Assembly: GCA_046262415.1 (NCBI GenBank)
Contig: JBHEMU010000164.1
Coordinates: 1-16,226 of the forward strand
DNA from: JACDAS01 sp046262415
GTDB lineage: Bacteria; Actinomycetota; Thermoleophilia; Gaiellales; Gaiellaceae
DNA: 16,226 nucleotides
Reading direction: 5' to 3'
The first letter of the stretch is position 1; each line of letters opens with the position of its first letter. The notes beneath the pieces are model-generated. The model saw nothing but the letters and a program-made list of their open reading frames with translations. It did not search any database and was not told the origin of the DNA. Positions 9,978 through 16,226 of the stretch are shown here, one piece after another. The translations under genes were made by a program, and so were the position numbers.

Positions 9978-12900
9978 CTACTTCGGCGGCTGACGCTCCT
10001 CGGGCGTCGGCTGCGGCAGCTCCTCGGCGAGGATCAGGTCGCCGCCAACGATCTCGTCGAGCAGCGCGTCCAGCTCGGGGCCGAGCGCGACCGTGTGCTC
10101 GATCATCCAGAGGAGCTGGAGGAGCTCCTCCGTGAATTGCGCCGGCCACGTCTCCGGCCGGATCGCGTCGAGCGGCGACGAGCGCCGCCCGGCGCCGTCC
10201 TTCATCCGGTAGTCGAGCCAGGAGCCGATCACGTCGAGGCCGGAGACGGAGTAGGCGCGAGCCTCGGGCGCCACCGGAGCGAAGACCCCTTCGCCGACGT
10301 GGAGCTCGCGCTTCTCGGGATCGTAGGAGTGAGAGCGGGGATAGCCGGCCGCGGTTCCCGGAACCGGTTGAGTCGCCCGCGCGGCTCCCTGCGGGACCCT
10401 GCCCTCGGTCTCACCCTCGGGAATGAAGCGCTCGCCGAACGTGTGGAGCCAGATCAGGCGTCGTCCGAGCTCGACGCCGCGGTCGAACCTCGTTCCGTCG
10501 CGCGTGAGCGGGACTCGAGGGCCCGGAATCTCCAGCTCCGCGGCGAACCGCGTCGTGTATGACGGCGCCGAAAGCAGCGCGTAACAGTAGGCGAAGAGCG
10601 CCTCCGCGTCGACATCTACGTTGAGGAGCTTGCGGAGTCGGTCGAGGAGTCCCGAAGGGAGATTCGACTTCGTAGCCTGCGCGTCGCGCCAGAGTGGGAT
10701 GACGTCTTTGCCACCGCGCCCGGAGAAATGATGGAGGTCTGGTATGTGCCGCGTTACCGTTGCGGCTGGCCCTGGACCAAGCTCTTCGCTTAGCAGGCTC
10801 GACATGAAGAGCTGTCGTGCCCCTGCGACCCCCCACAGAACCGGCCTGATGAAGTCGCCCAGGCGGTTGTCGGCGAGGCAGTACTGGCGGTCGAGCGAGC
10901 GGTACGCGTAGCGCGCGATCGGCGGATGCGTCGCCGAGGGTTCGAGAGACGAGAGCACCGGCAAATCCTCGTCGCTCGTGAGCGCCTTCTGGCACCGCAG
11001 GAGCGTCCGGTCGCGCGTCTCGCGGAACAGCGCGTTTCGTTCGCTTGCGGGCGCTGAGACGAATGCCCGCCACCGCCGCACGAGTGTCTCCGCTGCCTGC
11101 GATAGCGGCCAGGTCCGCTTCCACTGTGCGCCCGAGTGCTGCCACGGCCATACATCCGTGAGCGCCGGCCATGAGAAGTAGCCGGCCGCAGAGGTCGGCA
11201 GGAGCGACTGCGTCCAGCCGTCGAAGCAGTCCTCCCAGGTGAGGTCGCCGAAGCCGCCGATCGCATTCAGCTCGGCGTACTTCGCGGCGCGCGTGCCGTC
11301 GATGCGCGCGTACCGCACGCGCGCCGGCGTCTCGGCCGCGGGCGCGCCGTAACGGACGCCGACGGCGATGGCGACAGGCGTCTGGATGTCGAAGACGTTC
11401 TCGCTCAGGCGGGCGCCGCGGCCCTCGCCGCCGAGGTCGAGGATCCAGAGGTCGTCGAACGTCTGGCGCATGAACTTCCGCATGCCGGCGAACCCGGGGC
11501 CCCGCAGGTAGGACGACGGCGTGATGAAGCTGACGATCCCGCGGCCGGGCGAGTTCTCGAACACCTTCCAGAGCGCCCAGCGCCAGAAGTAGACGTAGAG
11601 GTTGTACAGGTTCTTGACGTGGACGCCCGGAGCGTCTCGGATGAAGTCTTCGAGGATCCCCGGCTGCCCGGCCTCGCGTCTCCGCACCCATCCGCCCAGC
11701 CGCGCGACGTCCTCCTCCTCGCCGCGTTCGATCACCTGCCGGAAGTACGGCGGGTTTCCGATGCAGGCCAGCACGCGGACGTCGGTCTTCAGCCTCCGGG
11801 CACGCTCGTTCTCCTGCGCGAGCTTCGCGTGGAAGAGCGGCGCGTGCGCGAGCTCCGGCGGCGCGACGTGCGGCGACTCGAGCGTGTCCGTCAGGTAGAT
11901 GTGGGCGCCGTCTTCGGGAAGCTCTCCGCTCGCCTCGGCAATCCGCTGTGAGAACCGCAGGTGGGCGACGGCGTAGGCACCGACGAGCAGCTCGAAGCCG
12001 TGGAAGTTCCGGGCGACGATCGTCGCGCGCCCGGCGACGTTGCCTCCGCCGTACACCTCGCGTACGCGCTCGAGCCCGCGGGCCATCGCGGCGAGCAGGT
12101 ACGTGCCGGTGCCGACGGCGGGGTCGAGGACGACGACTTCGTCGTCTGCGAAGCCGAGGTTCTTCCCGAACCGCGTCCGAAGGAGCTCGTCCACCAGCGT
12201 CACCTGCGCCTGGACGACCGCGGGCGGCGTGAAGTAGACGCCGCGCTGCTTTCGCTGGCGGGGGTCGTACGCAGCGAGGAAGTCCTCGTAGAAGTAGAGC
12301 CACAGGTCGTCGCCGGTCGAATGCTTCGCGAGTGCTTCGGGATCGACCGCCCTGATGACGCGGTCGAGCAGGCCGAGGGGCGTCTCGACCTCCTTCCGTG
12401 CTGCGGTATCGGTGAGGATCCGGAGGATCTGGGCGAGGAGCGGGTGCCGGCGGTCGAGGGTCTCCGGCGCGCCTGCCTCGAGCTCGGCCGCACCTTCGAT
12501 CCGGGCGAGGAGCAGCGCGTACGTGAGCGTCTGGGCGTACGCATCGGCGAACTGGGCGTTGTCCGCGTCGGGGAAGAAGTACCCGCGCCAGTCCACCGCC
12601 AGGTGCGTGAGCGCCGATTCCGGATCGTCGAGCGCGAGCGCGACCGTTTCTCGCAGTAGTCGGGTCAGCGGCGCGAGGAGCTCGGCGAGGGCTCGGGGCG
12701 ACCTCGGGACGAGCGGCTCCCAGCCGAGGAAGTCTCGGAAGAGCACCTCGAGCGCGGTCGCCGTCTGGTCGTCGTAGGCCGCGGCTCCATCGGTACGGAC
12801 GTCGCCGGCTGCGCGGACGAGTGGGCCGACGAGCTCTCCGCGGCGGTAGAGGCCCCACTCGTTTCCGTCGGTGTAGACGAGATTCGGATGGTCGCGCAGC

Positions 12901-13220
12901 TTCTTGAACTGCTCTCGATCGTGCTTGTCGCTGAAGCTCGTGGCGCGGGCTCCCTTCCCCGGAGCTTTCAGCTCCACGTGACCCTCGAGGAGCTTTCCGA
13001 CGGAGACCCCGATGTCGGGTCGCACGCCGCCCGCGGTCTGCGCCTCGGTTCGCGCGACGACGTCGAGGTCGAGGATCTCGCCGACCTCGTGCAGCAGCGT
13101 CCCGACCGGACCCTTCAGCTGGTCCTCGGCTTGCGCCGGGTTGAAGGCTGCCACGTCGAAGTTCTTCGTCAACGACTGGGAAAACTCGCGCAGGACCTCC
13201 AGAAGCTCGGTTTCGAACAC
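9978..13220 (-). CDS. Single-chain restriction-modification enzyme: PD-(D/E)XK nuclease + N6-adenine methyltransferase + type ISP-like specificity domain
   Basis: 1080 aa from the GTG at 13218-13220. An N-terminal nuclease-like domain shows RPDIGV (67-72) then HVELKAPG (81-88), i.e. D69, E83 and K85 of a PD-(D/E)XK site. The methyltransferase core follows a helical region: YFTPPAVVQAQ (329-339), motif I DPAVGTGTYLLAA (366-378) and catalytic NPPY (489-492), marking an amino-methyltransferase making N6-methyladenine. Residues about 560-1000 hold FITPSSYLRGPGFAGMRKFM and a C-terminal part resembling the type ISP specificity domain (YRSLDRQYC 773-781, ALFAYCYALLSAPSY 874-888, LGRRLIWLHTFGERF 918-932). 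No helicase motifs are present, unlike true type ISP enzymes of about 1600 aa. The frame is intact. Upstream in-frame starts overlap the opposite-strand gene at 13309, so this GTG is the best choice though it lacks a Shine-Dalgarno. Likely a type IIG/IIL-like defence enzyme; recognition site unknown. Confidence 0.87.
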   Translation of the reverse strand: MFETELLEVLREFSQSLTKNFDVAAFNPAQAEDQLKGPVGTLLHEVGEILDLDVVARTEAQTAGGVRPDIGVSVGKLLEGHVELKAPGKGARATSFSDKHDREQFKKLRDHPNLVYTDGNEWGLYRRGELVGPLVRAAGDVRTDGAAAYDDQTATALEVLFRDFLGWEPLVPRSPRALAELLAPLTRLLRETVALALDDPESALTHLAVDWRGYFFPDADNAQFADAYAQTLTYALLLARIEGAAELEAGAPETLDRRHPLLAQILRILTDTAARKEVETPLGLLDRVIRAVDPEALAKHSTGDDLWLYFYEDFLAAYDPRQRKQRGVYFTPPAVVQAQVTLVDELLRTRFGKNLGFADDEVVVLDPAVGTGTYLLAAMARGLERVREVYGGGNVAGRATIVARNFHGFELLVGAYAVAHLRFSQRIAEASGELPEDGAHIYLTDTLESPHVAPPELAHAPLFHAKLAQENERARRLKTDVRVLACIGNPPYFRQVIERGEEEDVARLGGWVRRREAGQPGILEDFIRDAPGVHVKNLYNLYVYFWRWALWKVFENSPGRGIVSFITPSSYLRGPGFAGMRKFMRQTFDDLWILDLGGEGRGARLSENVFDIQTPVAIAVGVRYGAPAAETPARVRYARIDGTRAAKYAELNAIGGFGDLTWEDCFDGWTQSLLPTSAAGYFSWPALTDVWPWQHSGAQWKRTWPLSQAAETLVRRWRAFVSAPASERNALFRETRDRTLLRCQKALTSDEDLPVLSSLEPSATHPPIARYAYRSLDRQYCLADNRLGDFIRPVLWGVAGARQLFMSSLLSEELGPGPAATVTRHIPDLHHFSGRGGKDVIPLWRDAQATKSNLPSGLLDRLRKLLNVDVDAEALFAYCYALLSAPSYTTRFAAELEIPGPRVPLTRDGTRFDRGVELGRRLIWLHTFGERFIPEGETEGRVPQGAARATQPVPGTAAGYPRSHSYDPEKRELHVGEGVFAPVAPEARAYSVSGLDVIGSWLDYRMKDGAGRRSSPLDAIRPETWPAQFTEELLQLLWMIEHTVALGPELDALLDEIVGGDLILAEELPQPTPEERQPPK

Positions 13221-13308
13221 ACGTGCATTCTGCGCGATGAGGACGGTGAGTCGTTTCTGTCCGGCGCTTTGGGGTAGGTGAGCGTCTCCACCACCACAAG
13301 GAGACGAG
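13221..13308. promoter_or_regulatory. Divergent intergenic region between the R-M gene and the helical-protein gene
   Basis: These 88 bp must carry control signals for both divergent genes. On the plus strand AAGGAG (13299-13304) is a good ribosome site 4 bases before the ATG at 13309. On the minus side no ribosome site precedes the R-M GTG. No convincing -35/-10 pair or operator repeat is visible in either direction. Confidence 0.3.
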
Positions 13309-13806
13309 ATGGCCGAACTGACGAACCTGGAGAGCAAGCTGGGCGAGGTGCTCGGCCTGGCGATGGCCGCGCAGGGCGCGACCGAGAAGGTGAAGAAGCT
13401 CGTCCAGGAGGAGGGCGACGACGAGCTCGTCGGCACGCTCGAGCGCATGCATCGCGAGGCCGCCGAGACGGAGGAGCGCTGCACGGAGGTCGCGGGGTCG
13501 ATCGACGGCAAGAAGACGGCGATCCTCGAGAAGGCGCGCGAGACGAAGCAGGAGGCGACCGAGATGATGTCGACCTACCTGGGCGACGACGCCGACGCGC
13601 TCGACGGCTTCGAGTTCCTGACGATGGCCGAGGCCGGCGAGGTCGGCCACTGGGCGATCGTCGAGCTGATGGCGCGCAAGGCCGGGAATACGGACGTGCA
13701 GGAGGTCGCGCGCTGGGTGAAGCCGATTCAGCAGCGTCACTTCGAGGACGTGATGAAGAGTTCGCTGAAGTTGGCGGAGGAGGAGGACCCGAACTCGACG
13801 GAGTAG
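13309..13806 (+). CDS. Conserved-type helical protein, possibly ferritin-like
   Basis: 165 aa with a strong AAGGAG site before its ATG. The sequence predicts four long helices: about 8-34, 38-63, 100-124 and 128-157, joined by a short segment with a lysine-rich helix (68-90). There is no signal peptide or membrane segment. The third helix has EAGEVGHW (108-115), giving an EXXH arrangement (E111, H114). Helix 2 has E50, E53 and E56, and helix 4 has H144 and E146. That pattern recalls ferritin-like or DUF892-like bundles, where Glu and His bind metal, but the match is by eye and a structural, non-metal role is possible. It diverges from the R-M gene and converges on the kinase gene, so it is probably monocistronic. 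No evidence ties it to the R-M enzyme. Confidence 0.75.
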   Translation: MAELTNLESKLGEVLGLAMAAQGATEKVKKLVQEEGDDELVGTLERMHREAAETEERCTEVAGSIDGKKTAILEKARETKQEATEMMSTYLGDDADALDGFEFLTMAEAGEVGHWAIVELMARKAGNTDVQEVARWVKPIQQRHFEDVMKSSLKLAEEEDPNSTE

Positions 13807-13820
13807 CGGCGCCGCGCTAC
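13803..13820. terminator. Inverted repeat between convergent stop codons, possible bidirectional terminator
   Basis: GTAGCG-GCGCCG-CGCTAC forms a perfect 6-bp stem with a GC-rich 6-base loop. The TAG stop of the helical-protein gene and the TAG stop of the kinase gene are themselves part of the two arms. No T-run is present on either side, so termination is only suggested by position between convergent genes. Confidence 0.35.
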
Positions 13821-14892
13821 CGAGCGTGGGCGCGCAGCCAGCGCGCGAGGTTCCTCGCGTCCTGCGCCGGCGTGGCGCCGTCGGGCACCGGCGCCACCCG
13901 GGCGGGCTCCCGCGGTGCGGGCGGCTCCTCCCGTCCGGCGAGGGCGACGGCGAGCGCGACGGCGACGAGGGCGGCGAGGAGGGCGGCAGCGGCAGCGAGG
14001 CGGATGCCGGGTCGGCGCAGCGGCGGCGCCGACCGAGGAGCCTGGACGAGCGGGAGGGTCGGCGCCTCGAAGGTGGGCTCCTCGAGCGCCGCGCGCAGGT
14101 CCCGGCCGAGCTCTAGTGCATCGGGCTGACGACACTCCGGCTGCCGCGCCAGCGCGCGCAGGACCGCGGCCTCGAGCGGGGGCGGCACGGTCGGGACGAG
14201 GTCGCTGAGCGGCGGCGGCGTGAGCGTGTCCAGGGCGCCGAGCTGCGAGAGCGTGTCGAACCGGAAGGGCGGCCGGCCCGCGAGAGCTCGTAGACGACGA
14301 CGCCGAGCGAGTAGACGTCGCTCGCCGGAGTGGGAACGCCGCCGCGCGCCTGCTCCGGCGAGAGGTACGCGGCGGTGCCGAGGATCGAGCCGATCTCGGT
14401 CAGGGCCGTCGCCTCGGCGGCGTGCGCGATGCCGAAGTCCGCGACCTTCAGCACCCCGTCGGCGCGCAGGAGCAGGTTGGCCGGCTTGACGTCGCGGTGG
14501 ACGCAGCCCGCCGCGTGCGCGTGCGCGAGCCCGTCGCAGGCCTGGAGGGCGAGCCGGAGCGCCTCGGCCGGCTCGAGCCGGCGGTCTCTCCGGAGCCGTC
14601 CGGCGAGCGTCTCGCCCTCGACGAACTCCATCACGATGAACGGCCGTCCGTCCTCCTCCCCGAGGTCGTAGACGGCGACGACGTTCGGATGTGAGAGCCG
14701 GGCGGCCAGCCTGGCCTCGCGGAGGAAGCGCTCGCGCAGCACCGGATCGGCGGCGAGGTGCTCGGCGACCATCTTCACGGCGACCGGACGGCCGAGCTCG
14801 GGGTCGTGGCCGCGGTAGACGACGGCCATGCCGCCGCGCCCGACGACCTCGTCGAGCCGGTAGCGCCGCAGTGTGGTCGAGTCGACGCTAAT
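13817..14892 (-). CDS. Transmembrane Ser/Thr protein kinase (PknB-type), frame broken by a one-base deletion
   Basis: Read across the break, this is about 358 aa. The kinase domain shows the P-loop GRGGMAVVYRG (18-28), Lys40 in VAVK, Glu59 of helix C, HRDVKPAN (132-139), DFG (152-154) and GTAAYLSPEQARG (172-184), so the catalytic core is complete. At 14284-14285 the frame shifts: YEL should continue LAGRPPF, the standard motif, but one base is missing, and the unshifted frame becomes arginine/serine-rich and stops at 14113. In the other frame the C-lobe continues (LRALARQPECRQPDALELG), then a proline-rich linker, one membrane helix (RLAAAAALLAALVAVALAV) and a short outside tail ending ARNLARWLRAHAR. 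There are no PASTA repeats. No ATG, GTG or TTG lies near the N-terminus; ATT at 14890-14892, after GGAGAAGGG, is the best-placed candidate. It overlaps the lipoprotein stop. Either a pseudogene or a sequencing error. Confidence 0.85.
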
Positions 14893-15352
14893 CGCCCTTC
14901 TCCTTCCCGCGCTCGTCGCCCTTGCCGTCGTGCCGTTCGTTCTTCTTCTTCTTCTTCTTCTTCTTTTCCTTTTCTTCTTCCTCTTCTTCCGCGTCCGGCG
15001 GCGGCGGCGGCGGGGACGGCGAGGGCGGCGGGGGCAGCGGCGGAACGCACCGGAGCCCGGACTCGAGTCTCCGGATCGCCCGTCCGAGCGGCCCGGCGAG
15101 CGCGGCCGGCACGGCGCCCGCGGCGATCGCGCTCTCGGCACGCCGCTGGAGCCGCCGGGCAGCCGCCGCCGCCTCGCACGAGCGGCCGCTCGCGGCGAGC
15201 ATCGCGACGGCGTCGCTCCGCGCGGCCAGATCGCCGGCGAGGGCGCGCGGGAGCAAGGGGCCCGCCGGATCGCCCTCCGACTCGCCGCAGCCGGGAAGCG
15301 CGATCGCCGCGGCGGCGGCGAGGCAGGCGGCGGTCGGGGCGCGCGGGCGCAC
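14888..15352 (-). CDS. Putative lipoprotein with Pro-rich and Glu/Lys-rich tail
   Basis: 154 aa, not recognised as a known family. The N-terminus RPRAPTAACLAAAAAIALPGC gives a short positive region, a hydrophobic core and a lipobox LPGC with Cys22, so a lipid-anchored exported protein is likely. The Ala-rich middle (40-102) is helical with Cys59 and Cys102. From 104 comes a proline stretch (PPLPPPPSPSPPPPPP), then E6, KE, K8 and a charged end (GKGDERGKEKGD). I chose the GTG at 15350-15352 because it puts the lipobox at a normal distance; a GTG at 15397 would add 15 residues. Neither has a clear ribosome site. Its stop overlaps the presumed start of the kinase gene (ATTAG), so the two are probably translated together and the lipoprotein could be an outside partner of the kinase, which is inference. 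Confidence 0.65.
   Translation of the reverse strand: MRPRAPTAACLAAAAAIALPGCGESEGDPAGPLLPRALAGDLAARSDAVAMLAASGRSCEAAAAARRLQRRAESAIAAGAVPAALAGPLGRAIRRLESGLRCVPPLPPPPSPSPPPPPPDAEEEEEEKEKKKKKKKKNERHDGKGDERGKEKGD
14940..14990. repeat. 51-bp pure pyrimidine tract containing (TTC)8
   Basis: On the plus strand positions 14940-14990 contain only T and C, opening with eight perfect TTC triplets (14940-14963). On the coding (minus) strand this is a GAA/AAG tract encoding the Lys8 and Glu6 runs of the lipoprotein. It adjoins a GGC-rich run (about 14998-15020) encoding the proline stretch. Triplet slippage would change tail length without breaking the frame. The tract is strikingly AT-rich for this genome and could form triplex DNA. 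Confidence 0.9.
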
Positions 15353-15419
15353 GAGGATGAAACGGCGGACGCGCCCGGCGCGGTACTGATCCGGCACAGA
15401 TGGCGTCGGACGCGGCTCC

Positions 15420-15425
15420 TAGACT
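15420..15425 (+). promoter_or_regulatory. Candidate -10 box (TAGACT) for a leaderless radA transcript
   Basis: TAGACT fits the actinobacterial TANNNT consensus and ends 6 bases before the radA ATG, the spacing expected when transcription starts at the start codon itself. GGAG (15426-15429) lies too close to the ATG to be an ideal ribosome site. No clear -35 is visible. The lipoprotein gene diverges from this region. Confidence 0.4.
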
Positions 15426-15431
15426 GGAGAA

Positions 15432-16226
15432 ATGGCGGGGAGCTCGAAGACGGCAGTCCAGCACGCGTGCTCCGAGTGCGGCTATACGAGCGGCCGCTGG
15501 TTCGGGCGCTGTCCCGGGTGTAGTTCGTTCGGCACCCTGGTCGAGGAGGCTCCGCCCCCCGCGAAGGGAGCAGCGTCGCCGAGGCCCCTGCTCCGCCTCG
15601 TCGACGTCCAGGTCGAGGAGGCCCCGCGCCTGCCCACCGGCGTGTCCGAGCTCGATCGAGTCCTGGGCGGCGGGCTCGTCCGGGCATCGCTCGTCCTCGT
15701 CGGCGGCGAGCCGGGCGTCGGCAAGTCGACGCTCCTGCTGATGGCTCTGGCCTCGATCGCGCGCGAGCACCGCGCGCTGCTCGTCACCGGGGAGGAGTCG
15801 ACGGCCCAGGTGAAGCTCCGGGCCGAGCGCCTCGGCGGCGCCGGGCGCGTGGAGATCCTCGCCGAGACCGAGCTCGAGGCGGTCTGCGCGACGCTCGAGC
15901 GCGAGCGGCCGGCCGTGTGCGTGATCGACTCCGTGCAGACGCTCTACTCGGCGGAGCTCGGCTCCGCGCCCGGATCGGTGGCCCAGGTGCGCGAGGCGGC
16001 TGGTCGCCTCCTGCGCGTGGCGAAGGAGTGCGGGATCGCGACCTTCCTCGTCGGTCACGTGACGAAGGACGGCTCAGTCGCGGGACCGCGGGTGCTCGAG
16101 CACCTCGTCGACTGCGTGCTCCAGTTCGAAGGCGACCGCTACCGGGAGCACCGCGTCCTGCGCGCCGTCAAGAACCGGTTCGGCTCGACCAACGAGCTCG
16201 GTGTCTTCGAGATGACGGCGGCGGGA
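15432..16226 (+). CDS. radA: DNA repair protein RadA, N-terminal 265 residues
   Basis: The gene runs off the right edge; RadA is usually about 450 aa. The N-terminal C4 zinc finger has Cys13, Cys16, Cys27 and Cys30 (ACSEC, CPGC). The RecA-like ATPase core has the sequence LPTGVSELDRVLGGGLV (68-84), Walker A GGEPGVGKST (91-100), TGEES (119-123), the Walker B strand VCVIDSVQT (162-170) and the RadA-specific KNRFGSTNELGVFEM (247-261). RadA (Sms) is a cytoplasmic branch-migration helicase that processes recombination intermediates. The missing C-terminus would hold the Lon-like domain. In related actinobacteria radA is often near clpC and disA; here the R-M, helical, kinase and lipoprotein genes lie between clpC and radA. 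The ATG start places the zinc finger at the usual distance. Confidence 0.96.
   Translation, partial: MAGSSKTAVQHACSECGYTSGRWFGRCPGCSSFGTLVEEAPPPAKGAASPRPLLRLVDVQVEEAPRLPTGVSELDRVLGGGLVRASLVLVGGEPGVGKSTLLLMALASIAREHRALLVTGEESTAQVKLRAERLGGAGRVEILAETELEAVCATLERERPAVCVIDSVQTLYSAELGSAPGSVAQVREAAGRLLRVAKECGIATFLVGHVTKDGSVAGPRVLEHLVDCVLQFEGDRYREHRVLRAVKNRFGSTNELGVFEMTAAG

Noticed and set aside
13221..13511. 97-residue N-terminal extension of the R-M protein
   Set aside because: This part is mostly antisense to the well-supported gene at 13309 and is Ser-rich with no homology-like features.
10411..13740. 1109-codon minus-strand frame over the R-M gene in another frame
   Set aside because: It has no methyltransferase motifs and arginine-rich low-complexity content; the other frame carries DPAVGTGT and NPPY.

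Overview
This 16.2 kb window is very GC-rich and compact. It reads like a chromosomal segment from a high-GC actinobacterium. My best guess is Thermoleophilia (Gaiellales or Solirubrobacterales): a full-length ClpC and RadA lie close together, TolB/PD40 and CHRD-like secreted proteins are present, and GTG starts are frequent. The taxonomic assignment is inference. I see no tRNA, rRNA, CRISPR array, transposase or integrase. No gene-free stretch exceeds about 195 bases.

Layout. (1) Positions 1-4486, minus strand: a probable surface-glycan/secretion block transcribed right to left. It holds an O-antigen-ligase/polymerase-like membrane protein with C-terminal TPRs, then a secreted TolB-type double beta-propeller with an RTX-like repeat block in its middle, then the start of an NAD-dependent sugar-nucleotide epimerase/dehydratase cut by the window edge. 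(2) Positions 4554-6984, plus strand, divergent from block 1: two secreted proteins in tandem, an Asp-box (BNR) propeller with a C-terminal fibronectin-like module and a CHRD-like protein. (3) Positions 7179-9974, plus strand: clpC, preceded by a leader with several hairpins, and a 76-aa helical protein. (4) Positions 9978-13220, minus strand: one large restriction-modification polypeptide (PD-(D/E)XK nuclease, N6-adenine methyltransferase, type ISP-like specificity domain, no helicase). It converges on the clpC unit with only 3 bp between stop codons. (5) Positions 13309-13806, plus strand: a four-helix, possibly ferritin-like protein. (6) Positions 13817-15352, minus strand: a lipoprotein with an extreme Pro/Glu/Lys tail, overlapped by a membrane Ser/Thr kinase whose frame is broken by one missing base. 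(7) 15432 to the end, plus strand: radA, truncated by the window edge, with a leaderless-type promoter.

How the genes fit together: clpC and radA are housekeeping (proteolysis, recombination repair). The restriction-modification gene sits between them and is the only defence-like gene here; its specificity-domain part is visibly less GC-rich than the rest. Blocks 1 and 2 both concern the envelope and exterior. I found no convincing multi-gene undescribed system. The items most worth a second look are the compact helicase-less R-M enzyme, the propeller-RTX-propeller protein, the frameshifted kinase without a normal start codon, and the structured clpC leader.
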